A DNA stretch of 64,000 nt from Rhodocyclus purpureus (GTDB lineage: Bacteria; Pseudomonadota; Gammaproteobacteria; Burkholderiales; Rhodocyclaceae): NCBI RefSeq assembly GCF_016653115.1, contig NZ_NHRX01000059.1, forward strand, positions 41,382 through 105,381. The letters are read 5' to 3'. The position numbers and the translations under genes were made by a program. The notes under the pieces are model-generated. The model did not search any database. It worked only from the letters and a program-made list of their open reading frames with translations, and was not told where the DNA came from. Each line of letters starts with the position of its first letter. The stretch's first letter is position 1. This document shows, one piece after another, positions 42,864 to 51,803 of this stretch.

Positions 42864-44162
42864 ATGAGCAACGAAGACCCCTTTGCCTCGTTCGAGTCGG
42901 ACCGTACCTTCGTCATGCCCTCGCCGGGAGCGGGCGGGCCACGGCGAGCTGTGCAGCAGCCGGCGGAGACAGCGCGCGCCGAGCCCCCCCTCGCGCTCGA
43001 AGCCCTGATCCCCGCGCATGGCCTCAACCCGATCGTCACTGCCGCCAGCCCGCTGCTGAACGCCGTGCCGCCGCTGCGCATCTCGCCGAGCCAGTCCGAC
43101 CCGGCGCAGTTGCGCGACACGCTGGCCGAAGGCGTGCGCGCCTTCGAGCGCAAGGCGGGACAGCTCGGCGTCGACCCGCGCCACATCCTGGCGGCCCGCT
43201 ACATCCTGTGCACCTTCATCGACGAGGCGGCAGCGAGTACCCCCTGGGGCGGTTCCGGCGTTTGGGGACGGCAGAGCCTGCTGGTGATGTTCCACAACGA
43301 GACCTGGGGCGGCGAGAAGGTCTTCCAGCTGATGGCGAAGCTCGCCGAGAACCCCGCGGCCAACCTCGACCTGCTCGAACTGCTGCACGTGGTCCTCGCG
43401 CTCGGCTTCGAGGGACGCTACCGCGTCATCGACGGCGGGCTGCAACAGCTCGCGCAGGTGCGCGAGCGGCTCTACGCCATGTTGCGCGAACAGCTGGGCG
43501 AGCACGAGCGCGAGCTGTCGCCGCGCGCCAAGGGAATCGACACCCGGCGCACGACCATGGCGCAGTTGCCGGCGTGGGTCGCGCTGACCGTGGCCGTGCT
43601 GCTCGCCGGCATGCTTTATCTGACGCTGTCGCTGAAGCTGAACGCTGCTTCCGACCCGGTATTCGCCGAGATCCAGGCACTGCGCATGCAGGTGCCGACC
43701 CCGCCCCCGGCTGCGCCCGCTGCAAAGCCGCGCCTGTCCGCCTTCCTCAAACCCGAGATCGACGCCGGACTCGTCGCCGTGCAGGATCTGGCCGACCGCT
43801 CGGTCATCACCCTCCGCGGCGACGGCTTCTTCAAGCCGGCCAGCGCGAGCGTGGACGACGCGGTGCTGCCCTTGCTCGCGCGGATCGGTGAAGCACTCAA
43901 CTCGGTCAATGGCTCGGTGCTGATCACCGGCCATACCGACAACCAGGCGATCCGCAGCGGACGCTTCCCGTCGAACTGGCACCTGTCGCAGGAACGCGCG
44001 CTGGCGGTGCGCGACATCCTCGCCGGCGCGGTGCAGGCGGAACGCCTGCGCGCCGAAGGACGCGCCGATGCGGAACCGGTCGCCGGCAACGCCACGCCGG
44101 CGGAGCGGGCGAGGAACCGGCGCGTCGAGATCACGCTTTTCGTCGCCAACGGTGTCCGTTGA
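42864..44162 (+). CDS. tssL: TssL (DotU/IcmH) with C-terminal OmpA peptidoglycan-binding domain
   Basis: 432 residues. The cytoplasmic DotU domain (~60-230: LAARYILCTFIDEAAASTPW-like segment, SLLVMFHNETWGGEKVFQLM) is followed by one membrane helix (LPAWVALTVAVLLAGMLYLT, ~234-255) and a periplasmic OmpA-like domain (~290-430: SVLITGHTDNQAI, NWHLSQERALAVRDIL, ERARNRRVEITLF). This is the 'evolved' TssL that binds peptidoglycan by itself. The ATG at 42864 is 10 bp after tssK. Confidence 0.95.
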   Translation: MSNEDPFASFESDRTFVMPSPGAGGPRRAVQQPAETARAEPPLALEALIPAHGLNPIVTAASPLLNAVPPLRISPSQSDPAQLRDTLAEGVRAFERKAGQLGVDPRHILAARYILCTFIDEAAASTPWGGSGVWGRQSLLVMFHNETWGGEKVFQLMAKLAENPAANLDLLELLHVVLALGFEGRYRVIDGGLQQLAQVRERLYAMLREQLGEHERELSPRAKGIDTRRTTMAQLPAWVALTVAVLLAGMLYLTLSLKLNAASDPVFAEIQALRMQVPTPPPAAPAAKPRLSAFLKPEIDAGLVAVQDLADRSVITLRGDGFFKPASASVDDAVLPLLARIGEALNSVNGSVLITGHTDNQAIRSGRFPSNWHLSQERALAVRDILAGAVQAERLRAEGRADAEPVAGNATPAERARNRRVEITLFVANGVR

Positions 44163-44175
44163 GCGGAGCGACATC

Positions 44176-47100
44176 ATGAAAAAGATCCTTGCCTTGCTGA
44201 CGCATCCCGTCCTGCTGGCGATCGTCGGCCTGCTGGCGCTTGCCGCGCTCATCTGGTTCGTCGGCCCGCTGGTCGCGATCGATCGCTTCCGCCCGCTCGA
44301 GTCGGCGACCGTGCGCTGGCTACTCATCGCGCTGATCTTCGCCGCCTGGCTGCTGAAGAAGCTGTGGGACCTGATCAAGGCCAGGCAGCTGAACACGAAG
44401 CTGCTCGAAGGTCTGCGCGCCAAGCCGGAACCGGCGCCGGCGACGCCGAGCGCCTCGGAAGAGGAAGTCGCCAGACTGAACCAGCGCTTCGACGAAGCGA
44501 TCGGGCTCTTGAAGGAGGTGCGTATCTCGGCTGCCGGCAGGAAGCCCGGATTCGCCGACCTCGTCTCGCTCGCGGGCAGGCAATATCTCTATCAACTGCC
44601 CTGGTACATCTTCATCGGCGCCCCCGGCTCGGGCAAGACCACCGCGCTGATCAACTCAGGCCTGCAGTTCCCGCTCGCCGACAAGTTCGGCACCGCGTCG
44701 ATCAAGGGTGTCGGCGGCACCCGCAACTGCGACTGGTGGTTCACCGACGAGGCGATCCTGCTCGATACCGCCGGCCGCTACACGACGCAGGAGTCCGATC
44801 GCGAGGTCGACCGCGCCGCCTGGCAGGGATTCCTGGACCTGCTCAAGCGCTCGCGACCGCGGCAGCCGATCAACGGCGTCATGCTGACAGTCAGCGTCTC
44901 AGACCTCCTGCTGCTCAGCCCCGATCAGCGGCAGGCGCAGGCCGACGCGGTCAGGCAGCGCCTGCAGGAACTGCACGAACGCTTCCGGATCCGCTTCCCG
45001 ATCTACGTCCTCGTCACCAAGACCGACCTGCTCGCCGGTTTCACCGAGTTCTTCGCCGACCTCGGCAAGGAAGAACGCGCGCAGGTCTGGGGGAGCACCT
45101 TTGCCTGGGCCGAGAAGGCGCCGCCCTCCTCGCCACCCTCGCCGGAGTCCTTCGCCGGCGAATTCGATGCGCTCGAGCAGCGGCTGCTGACGCGCGTGAA
45201 TGCCCGCCTGCACGAGGAGAGCGACCCCGCGCGGCGCGCGCAGATCTTCGCCTTCCCGCAGCAGTTCTCCAGTCTCCGCCCCCTGCTGCTCGATTTCCTG
45301 GGCCGGGTCTTCTCTGCTTCGAAGTTCGAGGAAGCGCCGCTCCTGCGCGGCGTCTATTTCACCAGCGGCACGCAGGAAGGCAGCCCGATCGACCGCGTGC
45401 TCGGCAGCCTCGCCCGCGCCTTCCGCGTCGAGCGCAAGAGCCTGCCGCCGCAGGCCTCCAGCGGACGCAGCTACTTCATCACCCGTGTCCTGCGCGACCT
45501 GGTCTTCCACGAACAGGGGCTCGCCGGCCGCAACCTGCGCGTCGAACGCCAGCGCCGGCTGTTGCAGCTTGCGAGCTACGGCGCAGCCGGATTGCTGCTG
45601 CTGGGCGCCGCGCTGACCTGGCTCGCCGGCTACGCGCAGAACGGCGATTACGTCGCTGCCGTCGAAGCGAAGCTTCCGGCCGTCAGACAACAGATCGCAG
45701 CGCTGCCGCAGGCGGGACGCTCGGCCGAGTTGATCGAGGTGATGCCGGTCCTCGACGCGGTGCGCCGGATCGCCGTCACCCCGGCGATCGAGGCGGGCGT
45801 GCCGACGACGATGGGCTTCGGCCTCTATCAGGGCGAGAAGCTCGACGCTGCCGCCGGGCAGGCCTACGCGCGACTGCTCGAACAGGCTTTCCTGCCGCGG
45901 CTGGCACTGCGCGTCGAGGAGCAGTTGCGCAGCGCCAACGCCAACAACCTCGAATTCGCCTACGAAGCCTTGAAGGCCTACCTGATGCTGCACGAGAGCG
46001 GGCACTTCGACGCCGAGGCCTTGAAAGCCTGGATCCGCTTCGACTGGGAGCGCAGCCTGCCGCGCGAGATCACCCTGGAACAACGGCAGGCGCTCGCTGC
46101 GCACCTCGACGTCCTCTTCGCGCGTGGCCCGGTGACGAACCAGATCGCCGCCGACCAGAACCTGGTCGCCTCCGTGCGCAACATGCTCGCCCGCTACCCG
46201 CTGGCCGACCGTGTCTACAGCCGCCTGAAGCGCCAGGGGGTCGGCAGCGACATCCCCGAATTCACGCTGGTCAAGGCCGGCGGCCCGTCGGCCTCGCTGG
46301 TGTTCACCCGTCCGTCGGGAAAACCACTGACCAGCGGCGTCCCCGGCCTGTTCACCTACGACGGCTATCACAAGGCGTTCAAGGGCGCGGCGGAAAAGGT
46401 CGCCAATCAGCTGGCCGACGAGGAAGCCTGGGTGCTCGGAACCAAGGACGGGGGAATGATCGCGCGGATCCAGGATCCCGCCGTCCGCGCCCGCCTCGAC
46501 GACGAGGTGCGCCGCCTCTACCTCGAAGACTACGCGCGCACCTGGGAGGCCTTCCTCGGCGACGTGAAGCTCGTGCGCACCACCAACCTGCAGCAGGCGA
46601 TGGACGTCGCCCGCCTGCTCTCGGCGATCGACAACCCGCTCGCGCCCTTCCTGCGTGCCGCATCACACGAGACGACGCTGCAGAAGACCGCCGCAGAAAA
46701 GACCGTCGTCGACCAGGCCAGCGAGCGGCTGGCGGAGGAGACCCGTCGCCTGTCGAGCCTCTTCGGCGGCGCAGCGAAGCCGGTCGCCGAAGCGGGCGGA
46801 ACGGTCGAGGACATCGTCGACCGACGCTTCGAAGACTTGCGCCGCTACGTGACTGCCGCGGCGCCGGGACAGCCGGCACCGGTGGATGGCGCCGTCGCGC
46901 TCGTCGGCGAGCTGTACACGATGTTGAGCGCCGCCGATACCGCGATCAAGGCTAAAACGCAACCGCCGCCCTCCGACGTACCGAACAAGGTCAAGGCACA
47001 GGCACCGAGCATGCCGGAGCCCTTGCGCGCGGTGATGCAGAACCTGGCCGAGAGCAGCGCACGTCAGGCCGGCGGCGCGATCATCGGCAATGTCGCCGAG

Positions 47101-47778
47101 GCAATGCAGGTGCAGGTCGGCGACTTCTGCCGCCAGGCGATCGCCGGACGCTACCCGCTCGTGCGCAGTTCGAACCGCGACGCGACGCAGGACGACTTCG
47201 CCACGCTGTTCGCCCCCGGCGGCAAGATGGACCAGTTCTTCCAGCAGAACCTGGCCCCGCTGGTCGACACGACGACGCGTCCGTGGAGCTACCGGAAGAT
47301 CAACGACATCGCCTTCGGTGGTTCGGCGGCGCTCGTCCAGTTCCAGCGCGCGCAGAAGATCCGCGAGGTCTTCTTTCCCTCGGGCGGACGCACGCCGGGG
47401 CTGAAGCTGGAATTCAAGCCGGTCGAAATGGACGCGACCATCAACCAGTTCATCCTCGATGTGGACGGGCAACTGGTTCGCTACAGCCATGGCCCGCAGG
47501 TACGGCAGACGGTGGTCTGGCCGGGACCGGCCGGCAGCAGCGCGGTGCGCGTGCAGATCCAGCCGCCCGGACCCACCGGAGTTTCCGGGATGAGCAGCGA
47601 AGGACCGTGGGCGCTGTTCCGCCTGTTCGACAAGCTGTCGGTGACGCCGACCGCACAGCCCGAGCGCGTCTTCGTCAGCTTCAACGTCGACGGCCGCAAG
47701 GCGCAGTTCGAAGTCATCGCCAACAGCGTGCAGAACCCGTTCCGCCTGCGCGAACTCGAGCAGTTCCGGTGCCCATGA
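44176..47778 (+). CDS. tssM: Type VI secretion membrane protein TssM (IcmF)
   Basis: 1200 residues. Inner-membrane core of the T6SS channel. Two N-terminal helices (VLLAIVGLLALAALIWFVG, WLLIALIFAAWLLKKLW) precede a cytoplasmic NTPase-like domain with Walker A GAPGSGKTTALINSG (~149) and LLDTAGRYTTQESD. A third helix near 475 (AAGLLLLGAALTWLAG) leads to the large periplasmic part, ending in the TssJ-contacting beta-domain (ALFRLFDKLSVTPTAQPERV). The Walker motif is intact, unlike in some TssM proteins. The stop overlaps the tagF start. Confidence 0.96.
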   Translation: MKKILALLTHPVLLAIVGLLALAALIWFVGPLVAIDRFRPLESATVRWLLIALIFAAWLLKKLWDLIKARQLNTKLLEGLRAKPEPAPATPSASEEEVARLNQRFDEAIGLLKEVRISAAGRKPGFADLVSLAGRQYLYQLPWYIFIGAPGSGKTTALINSGLQFPLADKFGTASIKGVGGTRNCDWWFTDEAILLDTAGRYTTQESDREVDRAAWQGFLDLLKRSRPRQPINGVMLTVSVSDLLLLSPDQRQAQADAVRQRLQELHERFRIRFPIYVLVTKTDLLAGFTEFFADLGKEERAQVWGSTFAWAEKAPPSSPPSPESFAGEFDALEQRLLTRVNARLHEESDPARRAQIFAFPQQFSSLRPLLLDFLGRVFSASKFEEAPLLRGVYFTSGTQEGSPIDRVLGSLARAFRVERKSLPPQASSGRSYFITRVLRDLVFHEQGLAGRNLRVERQRRLLQLASYGAAGLLLLGAALTWLAGYAQNGDYVAAVEAKLPAVRQQIAALPQAGRSAELIEVMPVLDAVRRIAVTPAIEAGVPTTMGFGLYQGEKLDAAAGQAYARLLEQAFLPRLALRVEEQLRSANANNLEFAYEALKAYLMLHESGHFDAEALKAWIRFDWERSLPREITLEQRQALAAHLDVLFARGPVTNQIAADQNLVASVRNMLARYPLADRVYSRLKRQGVGSDIPEFTLVKAGGPSASLVFTRPSGKPLTSGVPGLFTYDGYHKAFKGAAEKVANQLADEEAWVLGTKDGGMIARIQDPAVRARLDDEVRRLYLEDYARTWEAFLGDVKLVRTTNLQQAMDVARLLSAIDNPLAPFLRAASHETTLQKTAAEKTVVDQASERLAEETRRLSSLFGGAAKPVAEAGGTVEDIVDRRFEDLRRYVTAAAPGQPAPVDGAVALVGELYTMLSAADTAIKAKTQPPPSDVPNKVKAQAPSMPEPLRAVMQNLAESSARQAGGAIIGNVAEAMQVQVGDFCRQAIAGRYPLVRSSNRDATQDDFATLFAPGGKMDQFFQQNLAPLVDTTTRPWSYRKINDIAFGGSAALVQFQRAQKIREVFFPSGGRTPGLKLEFKPVEMDATINQFILDVDGQLVRYSHGPQVRQTVVWPGPAGSSAVRVQIQPPGPTGVSGMSSEGPWALFRLFDKLSVTPTAQPERVFVSFNVDGRKAQFEVIANSVQNPFRLRELEQFRCP

Positions 47779-48455
47779 ACGGCGTCGCCGGCTGGTACGG
47801 CAAGATCGCGAGCCTCGGCGACTTCGCCTCGCGCCGGCTGCCTGCTGCCTTCGTCGAGCGCTGGGATGGCTGGTTGCAGCAGGTGATCGTCGCCTCGCGC
47901 GAGCAACTCGGCCCGGCCTGGCTGGACGCCTACCTCAACGCACCCGTCTGGCGCTTCGTGCTCTTCCCGGGGGTCTGCGCGCCGGGGATCTGGAGCGGCG
48001 TGATCATGCCGAGCGTGGACAAGGTCGGGCGTTATTTTCCGGTCACGCTCGCCTGCGAGCTGGAGGCCTTCGCCACCACCGAGCGCGAGTTCGACGCGAT
48101 GGCCGACTGGTTCGACCGGCTCGAAGCCCTGGCGCGCTCGACGCTCGATCTGAATTGCGATATCGACCGGTTCGACCGCTCGCTCACCGCACTACGGCCG
48201 CCCTCGCTCGCCGCGCCGCGGATGAGGGGCGCGCAGAAGATCATCGGCACGCTGCGCAACGGTGATTCAGCGCTGCTCAGCCTGCCATCCGGCAACGAGT
48301 TGGCGCCGACGCTGATGGGCGCAGGCGCCGTGCTGCTCGCCGAAGCCGCTCGCGGCTGTTCGCTGTGGTGGACGGCGGGAGAGGCAGGTACTGCTGCGTC
48401 GCTGCTCGCCTGCCGCGGACTGCCGGACGGCAAGTGCTTCGCGGCGATGCTCTGA
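47775..48455 (+). CDS. tagF: Type VI secretion-associated protein TagF
   Basis: 226 residues: GWYGKIASLGDFASRRLPAA, WRFVLFPGVCAPGIWSGVIM and PSVDKVGRYFPVTLACELEA are the family signature. TagF is a post-translational brake on T6SS firing in Pseudomonas, acting on Fha. ATGA overlap with tssM. Confidence 0.93.
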   Translation: MNGVAGWYGKIASLGDFASRRLPAAFVERWDGWLQQVIVASREQLGPAWLDAYLNAPVWRFVLFPGVCAPGIWSGVIMPSVDKVGRYFPVTLACELEAFATTEREFDAMADWFDRLEALARSTLDLNCDIDRFDRSLTALRPPSLAAPRMRGAQKIIGTLRNGDSALLSLPSGNELAPTLMGAGAVLLAEAARGCSLWWTAGEAGTAASLLACRGLPDGKCFAAML

Positions 48456-48486
48456 CCGGACCGGCACCTGCCACGGAACGAAGCTC

Positions 48487-50289
48487 ATGGCCGAACTGAA
48501 CAAGCATCCTGGCGCAATCGACGAGACGCGCGGGACGGAAAGGACGCTGGCACCTGAGGAGGCCGTGGCGACGGCCGAGGACAGGACGGTCGTCCTTCCC
48601 CCCGTTGCGCCGGAAAAGTCGCCACCTGCCGACGGCGAAGGCAAGGCGCTGCCCAAGGGCACGCGGCTCGATGAGTTCGAGATCATCGACCTGATCGGGA
48701 TCGGCGGCTTTGGCATCGTCTATCTGGTGCAGGACCATTCGCTCGGCCGGCGCGTCGCCTTGAAGGAATACATGCCCTCGTCGCTCGCCGCACGCGGCAG
48801 CGGGCTGCAGGTGAGCGTCAAGTCGCAGCGCGAGGTGGAGACCTTCGAGGCCGGTCGGCGCAGCTTCGTCAATGAGGCGAGGCTGCTCGCCCAGTTCGAC
48901 CATCCGGCGCTGCTCAAGGTGTACCGTTTCTGGGAGGCGAACGGCACCGCCTACATGGTCATGCCCTACTACGAGGGCAAGACGCTGAAACAGGCGCTGC
49001 AGGCGATGGGCACCCCGCCGGACGAAGCCTGGCTCAAGCGCCTGCTGGCGCCCCTGCTCGATGCGCTGGAGGTGATGCACGCCGCCCGCGTCTATCACCG
49101 CGACGTCGCCCCCGACAACATCATGCTGCTCGGCGGCGAGCGTCCGCTGCTGCTCGATTTCGGAGCCGCCCGCCACGTCATCAGCGACATGACCCAGGCG
49201 CTCACCGTGATCCTGAAGCCCGGCTATGCGCCCGTCGAGCAGTACGCCGAAATGCCCGAACTGAAGCAGGGACCATGGACCGACATCTACGCGCTCGCCG
49301 CCGTGGTGCATCTGGCGATCATGGGCAGGACGCCGCCGCCGTCGGTCGGGCGCATGCTGAACGACTCGATGCCGCCACTCGCGCAAGCCGCTGCCGGGCG
49401 CTACTCGGCGGCCTTCCTGCGCGCGCTCGACCGTGCCCTGGCCGTGAAGCCTGCCGACCGACCGCAGAGCATCGCCGAATTCCGCGCCCTGCTCGAGCTC
49501 GAACACGGCACCGAGCGCACGACATCACCGGAGACGGTCGTCCTCTTGCCGACGCCGACTGCAAGACCTGCGGCCGGGCGCAAGCCGCCCTTGCTCGCCG
49601 GAGGCGTGGCGCTCGCTGTCATCCTCGCTGCGGCCGCTTATCTACTGATCCCCTCCGCAACGCCGCCGAGCTCCGCCCCGGTCGCGCCCGGAACTGGCAC
49701 GGGGCCGGGCCCGGTCGCCCTTCCTCCCGCCCCGCCAGCCCGCGTCGACGCTGCAGGCGTCCCCGCCCCTTTCAGCGCCCTGGACGAAATCGACCGTATC
49801 TTCGAAGGTCGCAACCGCGAGCACAGCGTGACGGTGGCGATCGACCGGCCACAGGTGCGCATCGGCAAGGACAGGCTGAGCTTCCGGGTGCGTTCGTCCA
49901 AGCCCGGCTATCTCTATGTGCTGATGGTCGGCACCGACCGCCAGCACTTCTACAGGCTGTTTCCGAATGCGGTCGATGCGCGCAACCGCATCGAAGCCGG
50001 GCAGACGCTGTCCCTGCCGCGCAGCGGCTGGACCATGGTCGCGGGAGGGCCGGCGGGCGCCAACCAGTTCGTCACCGTCGTCAGCGAACTGCCGCGTGAC
50101 TTCAGCGAAAGCGGCCTGGTCGCGGTCGATCCCTTCGCCGAATTCCCGCTGAGCATCGCCGCCGGCATTGCGGCGGCGCATCGCGACGGCCAGTCGCCCT
50201 TCCTCGGCAGGCCGGTCTGCCCGGAGGGCAAGGCCACGTGTCCGGATGCTTACGGCGCAGCGACCTTCACCATCGTCGAAGTCGATTAG
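48487..50289 (+). CDS. ppkA: T6SS-associated Ser/Thr protein kinase (PpkA-like) with DUF4384 domain
   Basis: 600 residues. Eukaryotic-type kinase at ~60-330: glycine loop GIGGFGIVYL, Lys in RRVALKEYM, catalytic YHRDVAPDNIML and DFGAARH. An intracellular Pro-rich linker follows, then one membrane helix (LLAGGVALAVILAAAAYLLI, ~362), then a periplasmic DUF4384 domain (KDRLSFRVRSSKPGYLYVLM). It probably phosphorylates the Fha protein (TagH) to trigger secretion, opposed by the PP2C phosphatase nearby. Paralogous to the kinase at 59609-61468. Confidence 0.92.
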   Translation: MAELNKHPGAIDETRGTERTLAPEEAVATAEDRTVVLPPVAPEKSPPADGEGKALPKGTRLDEFEIIDLIGIGGFGIVYLVQDHSLGRRVALKEYMPSSLAARGSGLQVSVKSQREVETFEAGRRSFVNEARLLAQFDHPALLKVYRFWEANGTAYMVMPYYEGKTLKQALQAMGTPPDEAWLKRLLAPLLDALEVMHAARVYHRDVAPDNIMLLGGERPLLLDFGAARHVISDMTQALTVILKPGYAPVEQYAEMPELKQGPWTDIYALAAVVHLAIMGRTPPPSVGRMLNDSMPPLAQAAAGRYSAAFLRALDRALAVKPADRPQSIAEFRALLELEHGTERTTSPETVVLLPTPTARPAAGRKPPLLAGGVALAVILAAAAYLLIPSATPPSSAPVAPGTGTGPGPVALPPAPPARVDAAGVPAPFSALDEIDRIFEGRNREHSVTVAIDRPQVRIGKDRLSFRVRSSKPGYLYVLMVGTDRQHFYRLFPNAVDARNRIEAGQTLSLPRSGWTMVAGGPAGANQFVTVVSELPRDFSESGLVAVDPFAEFPLSIAAGIAAAHRDGQSPFLGRPVCPEGKATCPDAYGAATFTIVEVD

Positions 50290-50312
50290 GCGGGCCTGAA
50301 GATCTCTCTTCA

Positions 50313-50434
50313 GCCACGAAAAACACGAAAGTGGCGAAATAGAGCATAAGCTCGCCGTCGTCTGGCGTCCGACCCACCGGGCCACATCCAAGCGGCGTCG
50401 AAGGCGACGAGTGCTTTTTCGTGCATTTCGTGGC
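50313..50434. repeat. Inverted-repeat element between ppkA and ompA-like genes
   Basis: The left end GCCACGAAAAACACGAAA (50313-50330) is the imperfect reverse complement of the right end CTTTTTCGTGCATTTCGTGG (from 50414). The ends enclose about 80 bp. The copy lies between two convergent stop codons, typical of small non-coding repeat elements. Confidence 0.5.
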
Positions 50435-50452
50435 CGACTGCTTTTTCCAGGA

Positions 50453-50992
50453 TCACTCGCGGATCGTGACGATGGTCACCCGCCGGTTTTCCGGGGCTGC
50501 GGGTTGCGTGGTATTGACCGGTTCCGCATCGCCCTTGCCGACCGGCTTCAGGCGATCGCGCTCGATCCCGTGGCGGGTCGCCAGGTAATCGACCACGTTC
50601 TCGGCCCGCAGCTGGGACAGGCGCAGGTTGTGCTCATGGAGACCGCGCGGGTCGGCGTGGCCCTCGACCGAGAAGCTGAAGCCGGCCAGCCGGTCGGCCT
50701 TCAGTGCGCGGCCGACGACGTCGAGCTTGGCCTGAGCGTCCGGCGTGAGTTCGGCAGAGTTGGTGACGAAGGTGATCAGCAGCGACGCCGCCGGCTTGGC
50801 TGCGGGTTTTTCGTCGCGCTGGACCTGGATGCTGCGCGTGCGGACCCCCGGCTGCCCGGGGGTCAGCGCCTGGATCAGCTTTTCTTCGGTGATGTCCTCG
50901 CCGCTGAAGATCTGCTGCGCCTGTGCGCCGGCGCACAGCGCTGCGAGGAGCAGTGAAGCCATCATGGGTGCCCTGACCATCCTTGCTTTCAT
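50453..50992 (-). CDS. OmpA-family protein
   Basis: 179 residues. A signal peptide (SLLLAALCAGAQA) is followed by a linker and a C-terminal OmpA peptidoglycan-binding domain (ITFVTNSAELTPDAQAKLDV, FSVEGHADPRGLHEHNLRLS, LSQLRAENVVDYLATRHGIE). Periplasmic or outer-membrane attached. Third gene of the tagH-pppA-ompA group, suggesting a T6SS accessory (TagL-like) role; inferred from context. Confidence 0.85.
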   Translation of the reverse strand: MKARMVRAPMMASLLLAALCAGAQAQQIFSGEDITEEKLIQALTPGQPGVRTRSIQVQRDEKPAAKPAASLLITFVTNSAELTPDAQAKLDVVGRALKADRLAGFSFSVEGHADPRGLHEHNLRLSQLRAENVVDYLATRHGIERDRLKPVGKGDAEPVNTTQPAAPENRRVTIVTIRE

Positions 50993-51010
50993 CGTCTCTC
51001 TCCTTCTCGT

Positions 51011-51778
51011 TCATCGGATTACGAACTGGGTTGTTTCCGCACGGTCGCCGAGCCAGATGGCGATCGCGCTGTAGTTGTCGTGTCCCCGCTCGGCGCGTGC
51101 CAGCACCTCGGCTTCGAGCGCGGCCAGCCAGCTCTCGGCGGTGACGCTGGCGGCGAGCGTGGCTTCCATGACCGACTCGTCGACGTACTCCCAGAGTCCG
51201 TCGCTGCAGAGCAGGAAGACATCGCCCTCATGCACCGTTTCAGCCTGCAGCGGGACCTCCGGCTGCACGCCGTCGAGCGAGCCGAGCGCGGCGAGCAGCA
51301 CGCTCCTCTGCGGGTGGGTGCGCAGCAGCGCAGCGTCGCCGAGACCGGCATCGATCATGCGCTGCAGCACGCTGTGGTCGCGCGACTGGAAGCGCACGTG
51401 ACCGCTGCGCAAGCCGTAGATGCGCGAATCGCCGACATGGCCCCAGCAGGCCTTCTGCCGGGCGTGGTCGAAGGCCAGCACGACGACCGTCGCGCGCATG
51501 TCGCGCAGCCGATATTCTTCGTGCTGCTCGCGCAGCAGGACCTCGTTCGCATGCACGATCAGCGAGGCAACAGCGTCGGGCGTCGCCTGCGGCGCCGCTG
51601 CGAACTCGCGCACGATCGTGGCGACCACCGAGCGCGAGGCGACATCACCGCCCGCGTGCCCGCCGGCACCGTCGGACAATACCCAGCAACAGGAGCCATC
51701 CGAAGTCCAGTAGCCACAGGCATCCTCGTTGCGCAGGCGACCGCCGGGCTTGGACAGTACCGCCACTTCCATCTTCAT
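51011..51778 (-). CDS. pppA: PP2C-type Ser/Thr phosphatase (PppA)
   Basis: 255 residues. Metal-binding Asp motifs are intact: LRNEDACGYW, VLSDGAGGHAGGDVAS, WGHVGDSRIYGLRSG, FLLCSDGLWEYVD and GHDNYSAIAIWLG. PppA dephosphorylates Fha to switch T6SS off. 25 bp after tagH on the same strand, 18 bp before the ompA-like gene. Confidence 0.93.
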   Translation of the reverse strand: MKMEVAVLSKPGGRLRNEDACGYWTSDGSCCWVLSDGAGGHAGGDVASRSVVATIVREFAAAPQATPDAVASLIVHANEVLLREQHEEYRLRDMRATVVVLAFDHARQKACWGHVGDSRIYGLRSGHVRFQSRDHSVLQRMIDAGLGDAALLRTHPQRSVLLAALGSLDGVQPEVPLQAETVHEGDVFLLCSDGLWEYVDESVMEATLAASVTAESWLAALEAEVLARAERGHDNYSAIAIWLGDRAETTQFVIR

Positions 51779-51803
51779 CGATTTCTCATCCTCGTCGGGG
51801 CGC

